A stretch of 64,000 nt of DNA from Bog-473 sp963781955 (GCA_963781955.1 CAWAHU010000002.1:124001-188000), one strand, 5' to 3'. Shown: positions 7,731 through 16,782, numbered from the stretch's first letter. Notes: generated by a model not told the origin, from the sequence alone. Made by a program: numbers and translations.

Positions 7731-8969
7731 ATGGCCCAGGACCTGATCGTCTCCGCTGACGGGCACTACGTGGAGCCCACGGATCTGTTCACCAGCCGGC
7801 TCCCGAAGCACCTTCGTGAACTCGCCGTGTGGGAGGAGGACTTCGAGATCGAGCCGCTCGGCGAAGACGGCTACCGGTACTACCGCAAGCTCCACACGCC
7901 GGGGTTCGAAGGGTGGACCTACGCTCGCTACTTCCACCACGACGGCACCCCGCAGTGCGGTGACCCCGATCGCGTCGCCGATGACCTGCGGAGCGACGGC
8001 ATCGGGGCGACGCTGCTGCACCCGAACCACGCCCTCTTCGGTCTCTACACCCACGACCACCATGAGCTCTCGATCGCCCATGCCCGCGTCTACAGCGACT
8101 TCGTCACTGAGGCCTTCGCCTCGTACAAGGACTGGATCTTCCCGACCTCGCCCATCCCGATGAGCGATCTCGACGACGCCGTGGCCGAGATCGAACGCGT
8201 GGCCGCCCTCGGCTCGCGGGCGATCATCCTGCCGGCGGTGTCGCCCGTCCCTTACTCGTCACGTGACCTCGATCGGGTATGGGCGGCGGCGCAGAACCAC
8301 GGAATGCTCGTAGCCTTCCACGTGGCCACGGGTGGAGTGAAAGTGCACCAGGAGACCGCGCCGACGCTCCGCGGGATGATGGACACCGCCCGCACGCAGA
8401 ACCACGACGAGCTGAACGACGAGCTGATCGTCGACCGGCTCATGGGTGCGGCCGTGATGGCACCAATGGTCCCCCAGCGCATCATCATCTCGCTGGTGGG
8501 CAGCGGCGCGCTCGAACGGTTCCCAGACCTGCACTTCCTGCTCGTGGAGTTCAACGCTCACTGGCTGGTCTCGACGATGGCGGCGATGGACAAGGCCTGG
8601 ACACTGGGCGTCGGACAGCACCGCGACTGGTGGGCCGGCACCTGGGACGACGACCACCCTGCCGACGACCAGCCCGGCATGGCGCAGCTGTTCCACCTCA
8701 ACGAGCGGTGGCCCTACCCGCTGATGCCGAGCGAGTACGTCCAGCGCCAGATCCATGTCTCTTTCCAAGAGGACCCCATGGCGATCGCTTGCCGGCACAT
8801 GACCGGGGTCTCCACGCTCGTGTGGGGGGCGGACTATCCACACGCGGAAGGAACCTTCACGCGCACCCGCGAGGTGATCGAGCACCAGTTCGGCGACGTC
8901 GAGCCCGAGGACCGCGACGCGATCGTGGGTGGGACACTCGGCGCGCTGCTGGGGGTGAGTCGAGCATGA
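7731..8969 (+). CDS. amidohydrolase family protein (metal-dependent TIM barrel)
   Basis: A 412-residue amidohydrolase-2 type protein. It begins SADGHYVEP, where D-x-H gives the first metal ligand motif, has FHVATGG in the barrel, and ends with GADYPHAEGTF holding the conserved aspartate and histidine. Family members are decarboxylases, hydratases or C-C/C-N hydrolases of aromatic and steroid-like acids; the exact reaction cannot be read from sequence. AGAAGGGGG provides a ribosome site like that of the SDR at 5066. The stop overlaps the P450 start (ATGA), so the two are translationally coupled. Confidence 0.85.
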   Translation: MAQDLIVSADGHYVEPTDLFTSRLPKHLRELAVWEEDFEIEPLGEDGYRYYRKLHTPGFEGWTYARYFHHDGTPQCGDPDRVADDLRSDGIGATLLHPNHALFGLYTHDHHELSIAHARVYSDFVTEAFASYKDWIFPTSPIPMSDLDDAVAEIERVAALGSRAIILPAVSPVPYSSRDLDRVWAAAQNHGMLVAFHVATGGVKVHQETAPTLRGMMDTARTQNHDELNDELIVDRLMGAAVMAPMVPQRIIISLVGSGALERFPDLHFLLVEFNAHWLVSTMAAMDKAWTLGVGQHRDWWAGTWDDDHPADDQPGMAQLFHLNERWPYPLMPSEYVQRQIHVSFQEDPMAIACRHMTGVSTLVWGADYPHAEGTFTRTREVIEHQFGDVEPEDRDAIVGGTLGALLGVSRA

Positions 8970-10162
8970 CGGTGACGCATCCGATCGACCTCTACTACGA
9001 CCCATACGACCTCGAGATCGACGCCGACCCCTACCCGGTGTATCGAAGGCTCCGTGAAGAGGCGCCGCTGTACTACAACGGGCGCCACGACTTCTTCGCC
9101 GTCAGCCGGGCCGATGACGTCGAAGAGGTCCTCGCCGATCACGAGACGTACATCTCGGGTCGCGGCGCGATCCTGGACTTCATCCGGGCTGACCTCGAGA
9201 TGCCACCCGGCCTGCTCATCTTCGAAGACCCGCCGATCCACACGATCCACAGGAAGCTGGTGGCTCGCCTGTTCACCCCGCGACGGGTGGCGGAGCTGGA
9301 GCCGCAGATCCACGCGTTCGCAGCTGCGAGCCTGGACCCGATCGTCGGCCCGGGCCGGTTCGACTTCATCGCCGACCTCGGCGCGCAACTGCCGATGCGG
9401 ACGATCGGCATGCTCCTCGGCATCCCCGAGGCCGACCAGGTAGCCATCCGCCGCCACTCGGACAAGGGCGTCCGCAGCGACCCGGGCGAACCGATCAAGC
9501 CGGAGGAAGGCTTCGGCAGCGGAGCGATGTTCGCCGAGTACATCGACTGGCGCGCCGAGCACCCCTCCGATGATCTCATGACCGACCTGCTTTCCTTCGA
9601 GTTCGACGACGAAACCGGCACGCGCCGCCGCCTCACCCGCGAGGAGGTACTCACCTACACGTCGCTCATCGCCGCCGCCGGCAGCGAAACGACAGGTCAC
9701 CTCATCGCCTGGACGGGCAAGGTCCTCGCCGATCACCCCGAACAGCGGCGGGAGCTCGTCGACGATCCGTCACTGATCGCTGGTGCCATCGACGAGGTAG
9801 TACGTTTCGAATCCCCCGCGCAGCAGTTCTGCCGCACCGTCAGCAAAGACGTGCGACTCCACGGGCGGACGGTGCCGAAAGGCAGCGTGATGATGGCCCT
9901 CATGGCCTCGGCCAACCGCGACGATCGGCGGTTCCCAGACGGCGACCACTTCGACATCCACCGATCGGGTGTCCGCCACTTCAGCTTCGGCCACGGCCCC
10001 CACTACTGCCTGGGTGCCGCGCTTGCGCGGATGGAGGGGAGGGTTGCCCTCGAGGAGATCCTCAAGCGGTTCCCCGAGTGGACGATCGACACCGCCAACG
10101 CCCGCATGGCGTCATCCTCCACCCTTCGCGGCTGGGACGCACTGCCTGCGTTCATTCCCTGA
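8966..10162 (+). CDS. cytochrome P450
   Basis: A 398-residue soluble bacterial P450. The oxygen-activating I-helix reads AAAGSETT, the K-helix ExxR is EVVR, and the haem loop is FSFGHGPHYCLG with Cys348 as the thiolate ligand. It hydroxylates an unknown, probably hydrophobic, substrate and needs ferredoxin partners that are not in the window. Resemblance to CYP families acting on terpenoids and steroids is plausible, but the subfamily was not determined. ATG 8966 overlaps the amidohydrolase stop. A 61-base gap holding TetR site 3 separates it from the next SDR. Confidence 0.93.
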   Translation: MTVTHPIDLYYDPYDLEIDADPYPVYRRLREEAPLYYNGRHDFFAVSRADDVEEVLADHETYISGRGAILDFIRADLEMPPGLLIFEDPPIHTIHRKLVARLFTPRRVAELEPQIHAFAAASLDPIVGPGRFDFIADLGAQLPMRTIGMLLGIPEADQVAIRRHSDKGVRSDPGEPIKPEEGFGSGAMFAEYIDWRAEHPSDDLMTDLLSFEFDDETGTRRRLTREEVLTYTSLIAAAGSETTGHLIAWTGKVLADHPEQRRELVDDPSLIAGAIDEVVRFESPAQQFCRTVSKDVRLHGRTVPKGSVMMALMASANRDDRRFPDGDHFDIHRSGVRHFSFGHGPHYCLGAALARMEGRVALEEILKRFPEWTIDTANARMASSSTLRGWDALPAFIP

Positions 10163-10191
10163 CAATGACGCCGATACCGCACTCTTCCGCT

Positions 10192-10203
10192 GACATCGAT
10201 GTC
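10192..10203. promoter_or_regulatory. candidate TetR operator, site 3 (perfect palindrome)
   Basis: GACATCGATGTC is a perfect 12-base palindrome with the same GACA-N4-TGTC layout as sites 1 and 2. It lies between the P450 stop and the ribosome site of the mycofactocin-type SDR, so it could make that SDR and the following monooxygenase a separately controlled transcript in the same regulon. Confidence 0.5.
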
Positions 10204-10223
10204 CCGAACAGGAGGTTCTGAGC

Positions 10224-11075
10224 ATGCCGGGTCGTCTCGAGGGCAAGGTCGCATTCATCACTGGAGCAGCACGGGGCCAGGGTCGGGCCCATGCCATCCG
10301 CATGGCCGAAGAGGGCGCCGACATCGTGGCCGTGGACATCTGCCGTCAGATCGAGTCGAACCTCTACCCGCTGGCGACCCTTGAGGACCTGCAGGAGACA
10401 GAGCAGGCTGTCAAGGAGCTCGGCCACCGGATCGTGGCTCGGGTGGGTGACGTTCGGGAACGTGGCGAGCTCCGTGCCGTCATCGACGAGGGCCTGCAAC
10501 AGTTCGGGCACCTCGACATCGTCGTAGCTCAAGCCGGCATCCTACCCATGGCTCTCAACGACAATCCGATGGACTTCGTCGACGCCAGCGACGTCGATCT
10601 CCTCGGCGTGATGAACGCGGTGGCCGTCAGCCTGCCCCACCTTCCAAACGGCGCGTCGATCATCATCACCGGATCGACCGCCGCGATGATGTCCGGCACC
10701 GTTCAGGGCAATCCCGGTGGTGCGGGCTACGCGTGGGCGAAGAACGTGCTCATGGGCTACACGGAACAGATGGCGCTGCAGTGCGCGCCACGCTTCATCC
10801 GGGTCAATTGCATCCACCCGACGAATGTCAATACACATCTCGTCCAGAACGAACAGGTCTACAAGATGTTCTGCCCGGACATCGACAATCCGACGCGTGA
10901 GGACGCCGAGCCGCGGTTCTCGTACTTCCAGGGCATGCCAATCCCGTACATCGAGCCTGTGGACTGCGCCAACCTCGCCGTTTTCCTCGCTTCCGAGGAG
11001 TCCCGCTACATCACGGGCCAGCAGATCCGTATCGACGCCGCCTCGCTCCTGAAGTTCCCCAACGGGCCGGCATGA
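10224..11075 (+). CDS. mycofactocin-type short-chain dehydrogenase
   Basis: A 283-residue SDR that opens GRLEGKVAFITGAARGQGR and continues IVAVDIC, the signature of the mycofactocin-coupled SDR family. The family binds NAD very tightly and re-oxidises it through the redox peptide mycofactocin. The Tyr/Lys pair is YAWAK and the end is ITGQQIRIDAASLLKFP. It should oxidise an alcohol to a ketone or aldehyde. The AGGAGG ribosome site at 10210 is strong. The stop overlaps the monooxygenase ATG (ATGA); a ketone produced here could feed the next enzyme. The mycofactocin maturation genes are not in the window, so the coupling is a family-level inference. Confidence 0.88.
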   Translation: MPGRLEGKVAFITGAARGQGRAHAIRMAEEGADIVAVDICRQIESNLYPLATLEDLQETEQAVKELGHRIVARVGDVRERGELRAVIDEGLQQFGHLDIVVAQAGILPMALNDNPMDFVDASDVDLLGVMNAVAVSLPHLPNGASIIITGSTAAMMSGTVQGNPGGAGYAWAKNVLMGYTEQMALQCAPRFIRVNCIHPTNVNTHLVQNEQVYKMFCPDIDNPTREDAEPRFSYFQGMPIPYIEPVDCANLAVFLASEESRYITGQQIRIDAASLLKFPNGPA

Positions 11076-12727
11076 CACTCGCCAGTTTGAGAGCAGATGT
11101 CGGAGCAAGTGCGACCGACGTCGACGTACTCGTCGTCGGGGCTGGCATCACTGGCATCTACCAGCTGTACCGGGCGCTCACCGAGGGATTCTCAGCCCAA
11201 CTTCTCGAGGCGGGAAATGGTGTTGGCGGGACCTGGTACTGGAACCGGTACCCTGGCGCGCGGTTCGACTCAGAGAGCTACACGTACGGCTACCTCTTCT
11301 CGAGAGAGCTCTTCGAGGAGTGGGAGTGGACAGAGCACTTCGCGGCGCAAGCCGAGACCGAGCGTTACCTGAACCACGTCGTGGACAGGTTCGACCTGCG
11401 TCGGCACATGCGCTTTGGCGCCCGCGTCACCTCGGCCGAGTACCAGGAGCATTCGGGCTGCTGGCGAGTCCGTAGCAAAGACGGGTCGGAGATACGGGCC
11501 GGGTTTGTCGTGGCGGCGACGGGGGTGCTCTCCATGCCCTACATTCCCGATATCCCAGGTCGGGACGACTTTCGCGGCGTTGCGCACCACACCGGTCGAT
11601 GGCCCGATTATCCGGTGGACTTCGCCGGGAAGCGTGTCGCGGTCATCGGTACGTCGTCGAGTGGCGTACAGGTGGTCGCCGCTATCGCTGAGGACGTGGC
11701 CTCGCTGACCGTGTACCAACGGACGGCCAGTTGGTGCACACCATTGAACAATGCGCCGATCACGGCCGAGGAGCAGGCCAGACTGCGGGCTGATTTCGAG
11801 CAGCTCCGCGAGACGCTCAACACCTCGGTGCACGGGTTCCACCATCTTTCGAGCAACCGGAGCGCCTTCGAGGACACCGAGGTGGAGCGCCGGCAGTTCT
11901 TCGAGAGGATGTGGACTAGCCCTGGCTTCGTGAAGCTCACGAGCAACTACATCGATCTCCTCTCCGATCCTGAGGCCAACGCCAAGTGGTGCGCATTCAT
12001 CGCCGAGAAGATTCGCGGCATCGTCAAGGATCCGGCGACTGCGGCGAGGTTGACCCCGACCGACCACCGGTTCGGGGAGAAGCGTCCGCCCTTCGTGGCC
12101 GGGTACTTCGAGGCGTTCAATCGCCCGAACATATCCCTTGTCGATGTCCGTGAGACTCCGATCTTGCGTGTGACACCCACGGGGATTGAGACAACCGAGG
12201 GCTCCCGCGAGTTCGACGTCATCGTCTGGGCGACGGGCTTCGACTTCGGGACCGGGGCTCTGGCACGCATGGGTATCCGGGGACGCTCCGGATTGCCCCT
12301 AGTCGACCACTGGGCAGACGGCCCGCGGACTTTTCTCGGCGTCCAGACACACGGTTTCCCGAACCTGTTCTTCCCTGGCGGCCCCCACGCCGCCGCCGGA
12401 AACAACCCTCGCTACAACGGCGACCAGGTCGACTTCGTCACCGACGTACTCATGTACGCCCGGGACCATACGGTCGACATCATCGAGGTCACAGAGCGGG
12501 CGGAGGTGCGCTGGACCGATATGGTCAACCGTGGCGCGGCATCCCCGTTGTCCTTCGGCGAGAGTAGCTACTTCTTCGGCACCAATATTCCGGGCAAGCC
12601 CGTTCGCTATCTCATCAACTCGGCAGGCCGTCCAAAGCTGTTCTCGGTCATCGCCGATGTGGTCGCCAACGACTACGACGCCTTCACCTTGTCGAGCGCG
12701 GGAAGGGCCGCAGTTGGAATCTCATAG
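11072..12727 (+). CDS. flavin-containing Baeyer-Villiger-type monooxygenase
   Basis: A 551-residue class B flavoprotein monooxygenase. VVGAGITGIY binds FAD, GVGGTWYWNRYPGAR is the conserved BVMO segment, FRGVAHHTGRWP matches the FxGxxxHxxxW(P) fingerprint, and VIGTSSSGVQ binds NADPH. Such enzymes insert oxygen next to a ketone to give an ester or lactone. It follows the mycofactocin-type SDR with an ATGA overlap, giving a natural alcohol to ketone to ester sequence; the HSL esterase at 5908 could then hydrolyse the product. Substrate range (cyclic ketone, steroid or aryl ketone) cannot be fixed from sequence. Confidence 0.9.
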   Translation: MTLASLRADVGASATDVDVLVVGAGITGIYQLYRALTEGFSAQLLEAGNGVGGTWYWNRYPGARFDSESYTYGYLFSRELFEEWEWTEHFAAQAETERYLNHVVDRFDLRRHMRFGARVTSAEYQEHSGCWRVRSKDGSEIRAGFVVAATGVLSMPYIPDIPGRDDFRGVAHHTGRWPDYPVDFAGKRVAVIGTSSSGVQVVAAIAEDVASLTVYQRTASWCTPLNNAPITAEEQARLRADFEQLRETLNTSVHGFHHLSSNRSAFEDTEVERRQFFERMWTSPGFVKLTSNYIDLLSDPEANAKWCAFIAEKIRGIVKDPATAARLTPTDHRFGEKRPPFVAGYFEAFNRPNISLVDVRETPILRVTPTGIETTEGSREFDVIVWATGFDFGTGALARMGIRGRSGLPLVDHWADGPRTFLGVQTHGFPNLFFPGGPHAAAGNNPRYNGDQVDFVTDVLMYARDHTVDIIEVTERAEVRWTDMVNRGAASPLSFGESSYFFGTNIPGKPVRYLINSAGRPKLFSVIADVVANDYDAFTLSSAGRAAVGIS

Positions 12728-12846
12728 AGTTCCGCTGTCTGGGACCTGCTCTGTCGTGATCGATGCGCTCTACGGCACGTATCGATCGGTGCCGCTTGCT
12801 CCTGAGCGCGTTGTTAGCAGATCCATCAAAACCCAAATGCAATTCT

Positions 12847-12858
12847 GGGACAGGTCCC
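12847..12858. promoter_or_regulatory. inverted repeat upstream of solute-binding protein gene
   Basis: GGGAC-AG-GTCCC lies just upstream of the AAAGGAG ribosome site of the solute-binding protein gene. A related half sequence, CTGGGACCTG, occurs at about 12737-12746. It may be an operator, but no cognate regulator can be assigned. The rest of the 150-base gap shows no gene. Confidence 0.3.
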
Positions 12859-12877
12859 GGGGGAAAGGAGTTGACAC

Positions 12878-14140
12878 GTGCAACCACTGAGACGAAGGAT
12901 GCGGGTCCACCACCAAGTCGGGGGCGCCCTGGCGGCTGCTGCGGCGGGCCTGTCGCTGACTCTCGTTGCGGCGACCCCGAGCCCAGTTGCCGCGTCGGCG
13001 TCGCCCATCACGATCGCGTACGTCACCGACCTGACCGGCGCGGGCGCCGCCGAGAACGCGGGATCGCAGGCCGCGTTCGAGGCTCGGCTCGCCCTCCAGA
13101 ACGCGCAGGGCGGCGTCAACGGGCACAAGCTCGTTCCCCTGGTCATCGACGACCAGACCAGCCCCTCCCAGATCGCAACCGCGGTGCAGCAAGCGGACTC
13201 AAAGGCCTTCGGCATCGTCTCGCAGAGCCCGCTGTTCTTCCTGGCGGCCAAGTACCCGAACCAACAGGGTGTCCCGGTCACGGGCTCTTACGACGACGGC
13301 CCCGAGTGGGGAACCCAGCCCTACACGAACATGTTCGCTTCAGACGAAGGTAGCGTCGACCCGAAGTACCCGGTCAACACGCTCCAAGCAAAGTTCCTCA
13401 GGTCGCATGGCGCCACGGTCCTGGGGGCTTACGGGTACGGGATCTCACCGAGTTCGACCCGTGCCGCCGTCGCCAACGTCGACGCCTTCAAGGCTCTCGG
13501 GGGCAAGGTCGGAGTTCTCGACACGTCCATCCCCTTCGGCGGCGTGGCCTTCACCAGCACGGCGCTGGTCGCCAAGCAGAACCACGTCAATGCGATCACA
13601 CCGGGCATGGATGCCAACTCGAACTACGCGCTGGCTCAGGCGCTCGAGCAGGCGGGCGTGAAGTTCAAGGCGCTCTTCGCCACTGGGTACGAGCCCGATG
13701 TCATTAAATCGCCGGCCTGGAGCGCGTTGCAGGGTGACTACTTCTTGTCACTGTTCCGCCCCTGGTCGCTGCCGAACGCAGGCACCGCGCAGATGCAGGC
13801 TGCCATGGAGAAGTACGCGCACTTCACCAAGAGCGACTTTCCGAGCTTTGGCCAAGAGGAAGCATGGGCGGGCGCCGACCTCATGATCAAGGGTCTGGAG
13901 TCGGCGGGGCCAAGCCCGACTCGGGCGGCGGTCATCAAAGACCTACGCCGCGTCAAGACCTACAACGACAACGGGATGCTGCCGTTCACGATCAACTACT
14001 CCACGGACTTCGGGCACGACCTGCCGCAGACATGCAGCTGGATGATGCAGGCAAGAGGCTCCGGTTTCGTCGCGGTGTCGTCGAAGCCGTTCTGCGGAAC
14101 GGACATTCCGGGTACGTCGACCGCCAGCGCGTCTTCGTAG
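12878..14140 (+). CDS. ABC transporter substrate-binding protein, branched-chain amino-acid (Leu/Ile/Val) type
   Basis: A 420-residue periplasmic-binding-protein type 1 lipobinding-like protein. A Sec signal peptide is clear: basic start (RRRMR), hydrophobic core GALAAAAAGLSLTLVAA and a probable cleavage around VAASAS. The mature part starts PITIAYVTDLTGAG, the standard LivK-like first strand. In actinobacterial catabolic clusters such proteins often capture aromatic or terpenoid acids rather than amino acids. No permease or ATPase follows, so it depends on components elsewhere. GTG 12878 is chosen because AAAGGAG is correctly spaced before it. It has a paralog-like counterpart at 21425-22714. 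Confidence 0.85.
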   Translation: MQPLRRRMRVHHQVGGALAAAAAGLSLTLVAATPSPVAASASPITIAYVTDLTGAGAAENAGSQAAFEARLALQNAQGGVNGHKLVPLVIDDQTSPSQIATAVQQADSKAFGIVSQSPLFFLAAKYPNQQGVPVTGSYDDGPEWGTQPYTNMFASDEGSVDPKYPVNTLQAKFLRSHGATVLGAYGYGISPSSTRAAVANVDAFKALGGKVGVLDTSIPFGGVAFTSTALVAKQNHVNAITPGMDANSNYALAQALEQAGVKFKALFATGYEPDVIKSPAWSALQGDYFLSLFRPWSLPNAGTAQMQAAMEKYAHFTKSDFPSFGQEEAWAGADLMIKGLESAGPSPTRAAVIKDLRRVKTYNDNGMLPFTINYSTDFGHDLPQTCSWMMQARGSGFVAVSSKPFCGTDIPGTSTASASS

Positions 14141-14323
14141 GCACCGACGATCATGCTGCTCGGCCCGACTGGGGAACTGACTGCCGCCGAGATCAGGGAC
14201 CTCGGTCAGGCGGTCACGGCAGCAGCGAAGAAGGCCTCGATCTCGGCCCGACCGTACCAATTGGAACCGACGGGGACTCTGACGTGATCACGAAACTTGA
14301 TTCGATCTGGATATCCATCCGAT

Positions 14324-14421
14324 CGGTCTTGACCACGTTGTCGGTGTACGTGAGAGATCCGGATAGGAACCTCGTCGAGCTGCTGTCGACGGTACCGACA
14401 GACGAGGATTCGACGAGCTGA
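14324..14421 (+). pseudogene. C-terminal remnant of a VOC/glyoxalase-family gene
   Basis: The frame ending at TGA 14421 reads SVYVRDPDRNLVELLS, the classic C-terminal strand of vicinal-oxygen-chelate proteins (DPDGNLVEL). Nothing upstream in frame resembles the rest of the fold, so this is a remnant. The remaining sequence in 14141-14554 contains no credible gene. Confidence 0.5.
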
Positions 14422-14554
14422 GTGCAGAGAGCGGGCCGCTTCCTTCCTGGTGCTCTTCGCTGTCAGCGCGACGGTGCTGCTGGCGATCCTTGATTCTTGA
14501 GCTATCTGAGATAACGGCCATCCGGACCCACCAGTACAGGAGGAAGAAGGAACA

Positions 14555-15349
14555 ATGGATCTCGGGCTCGCTGGAGCGGCCGCAGTCGTACAAGGGGGGA
14601 CCCAGGGGATGGGCCGCGCTGCCGCCGAGTGCTTCGCGGCGGACGGCGCCAAGGTGGCCGTCCTCGCCCGCACGAAGGCTGACCTCGACGCCACCACCGA
14701 ACGGCTGCTCGGGCTGGGCGCGCCCGAGGCGTTGGGACTCGAGGCCGACATCACCGACATCGAGCAGGTGGAGGCGGCCTTCCGGCGGGTCGGCGATCGC
14801 TGGGGCTCGCTCAACATCCTGGTCAATGCGACCGGGCCGGTGGGGATCGGGAACTTCGACGAATTGTCGGACGCAGACTGGAACGAGACGATCGAGATCG
14901 GGGCCATGGGGATGATCCGTTGCATCCGTGCCGCATTGCCACTCTTACGGGCGGCCGGTTGGGCACGCATCGTGAACGTCTCCGCACATTCCACCAAGAG
15001 GCAGAGTGCCGGACTGGTTGCGTACACGGCAGCCAAGTCGATCGTGACCAGCGTGACCAAGAACCTCTCGCTGCATCTGGCACCCGAGGAGATCCTCGTC
15101 AATACGGTGTCGCCGGGCAGCTTCGCCACTGAGTCCATGCGCAGCTGGGCCGCCTCGGTCGGCATCGATCCCGACGACCTCCGCGCCATCATGCGCGGGA
15201 TCGACGAGCACTTCGGCCATCCGGCATTCCTCCCCCGCGCCGGCGACCCATCCGAGATCGGGCCCGTGATCGCCTTCGCGGCCTCCCGCCGCAACACGTA
15301 CATGACGGGCGCCAACATCAACGTGGACGGCGGCTCGGACTTCACCTGA
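14555..15349 (+). CDS. short-chain dehydrogenase/reductase
   Basis: A 264-residue SDR. The cofactor loop is QGGTQGMGRA (a GG replaces the usual TG), VNATGP stands at the NNAG position, NVSAHS contains the catalytic serine, and YTAAK is the Tyr/Lys pair. The C-terminus MTGANINVDGGSDFT is canonical. A strong AGGAGGAAGAAGG ribosome site precedes ATG 14555. It stands alone, with about 130 bases before and 160 after, so it is probably its own transcript or is read with the downstream flavoprotein. Substrate unknown. Confidence 0.87.
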   Translation: MDLGLAGAAAVVQGGTQGMGRAAAECFAADGAKVAVLARTKADLDATTERLLGLGAPEALGLEADITDIEQVEAAFRRVGDRWGSLNILVNATGPVGIGNFDELSDADWNETIEIGAMGMIRCIRAALPLLRAAGWARIVNVSAHSTKRQSAGLVAYTAAKSIVTSVTKNLSLHLAPEEILVNTVSPGSFATESMRSWAASVGIDPDDLRAIMRGIDEHFGHPAFLPRAGDPSEIGPVIAFAASRRNTYMTGANINVDGGSDFT

Positions 15350-15513
15350 GGAATAGCTCACGTCACAAACGAGATGTTCAAGGAACTCTCGGTCCATGAA
15401 AGCCGCATCATCACCCTGTGGTGGCTATGTAGTCCGATTTGCGTCGTGAAAACCCAGACTGTCTATGCTCAGAACTCGGCTTACCTTTGCCGAAACCCCC
15501 GAAGGAAGCGCCT

Positions 15514-16626
15514 GTGCCCACATCGCCGCTCGAGGCCGCCCGCGACTTGTTCGGTCAGCTCGACGCCAACGCGAGATCGACACCACCCGGCGAACCCATG
15601 GCCCGGGCGTCAATGGACCTGCTCATCGACGCGGGGTTGCTCGGGCTGATGGTGCCTCGGGCAGTCGGTGGCACCGAGCTCGCCCTGCCCGACATCGTCG
15701 ATGTTTACGAAGAGATTGCACGCGCCGACGGCTCTACGGGCTGGTGCTACTTCGCGGCCGACTGCACAGCCGCCTACTTCGGCGCCTACCTCGACGACGC
15801 CGGCGCCGAGACTGTGTTCGCGCACGGAGTCCCGATAATGGCCGGGCAGTTCGCGCCGAACGGCACAGCTACATCACATGGTGACGAGCTCGTGATCAAC
15901 GGCGACTATCAGTTCGGCAGTGGCATCGCCCACGCTGCCTGGGCGGGCGCAGGGGTGCTGACGAACTCCGACGACGGGTCTGACTCCGAGTACCTCTTCG
16001 CCTGTTTCCCCGCGGCCGAGGCCGATCTGCACGGCAACTGGGATGTTCTGGGCCTCCAGGCTACGGCCAGCTACGACTACGGAGTGCACGATGTGCACGT
16101 GCCACGCAATCATGCCTTCAACTTCTTCGAGCCGACCGTCTATCGCGGCGGGCCGCTCTACGCCCTCGGCGTTCTCCCCCTCACAGCTGCCGGCCATGCC
16201 GGTTGGGCCCTCGGCGTGACGCGCCGGGTGCTCGATGAGGTCGCTGCGGTGGCGAGCTCGATCACGCGCCTCGGTGCCACATCCTCTCTTTCGACGAATG
16301 AGCGGTTCCTCTACGAATTCGGCGTGCTCGAGGGCCGGCTGCGTGCCGGGCGGGCCTGGGTGCGGGAGGCGTGTACGGCCGCCGAGGCGGAGGCGGCTCG
16401 CGAGGGCGCGATCTCGGCGCTCACAGCAAGCCTTCTACGCGAGGCGTGCCGAAAGGTAAACCAAGACGGAGCCGACATCGCCCGACAGGCTTACCTGTTG
16501 GCCGGCACCCGCGCCCTGCGAGACGGACCAATTCAAAGAGGCTTCCGCGACCTCCATGCTGGCAGTCAGCACTACTTCGCCAGCCCGGCTGCCGCCATTG
16601 AGTTCGCCACCAACATACTGAAATGA
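15514..16626 (+). CDS. acyl-CoA dehydrogenase-fold flavoprotein (HsaA/DszC-like monooxygenase)
   Basis: A 370-residue protein of the acyl-CoA dehydrogenase fold. The middle motif GNWDVLGLQATASYDYGVHDVHVP resembles group D two-component flavin monooxygenases such as HsaA and HpaB-like proteins, in which acyl-CoA dehydrogenases usually have a GxRGT segment and a catalytic Glu. It probably hydroxylates or oxidises an aromatic or cyclic substrate using reduced flavin from a partner reductase, which is not found here. GTG 15514 was chosen because GAAGGAAG (15501-15508) is well placed; the frame is open further upstream but unlike the family. A TATGCT box at 15464-15469 could be its -10 element. 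Confidence 0.75.
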   Translation: MPTSPLEAARDLFGQLDANARSTPPGEPMARASMDLLIDAGLLGLMVPRAVGGTELALPDIVDVYEEIARADGSTGWCYFAADCTAAYFGAYLDDAGAETVFAHGVPIMAGQFAPNGTATSHGDELVINGDYQFGSGIAHAAWAGAGVLTNSDDGSDSEYLFACFPAAEADLHGNWDVLGLQATASYDYGVHDVHVPRNHAFNFFEPTVYRGGPLYALGVLPLTAAGHAGWALGVTRRVLDEVAAVASSITRLGATSSLSTNERFLYEFGVLEGRLRAGRAWVREACTAAEAEAAREGAISALTASLLREACRKVNQDGADIARQAYLLAGTRALRDGPIQRGFRDLHAGSQHYFASPAAAIEFATNILK

Positions 16627-16782
16627 GCGGTCAGAAGCGTCCAGATGGCCTGGCCCCGTTAGGTCGATCCTGGTCGGAGACCCGATCGCCGTCTACGCCG
16701 CCCTACCTTGTCGAGCCATGCCCTGAGAGCCGGAGCGAGTTCCTTCAGAACCATGCCGATTCGGCCAGTTCCGGACTCAAAG

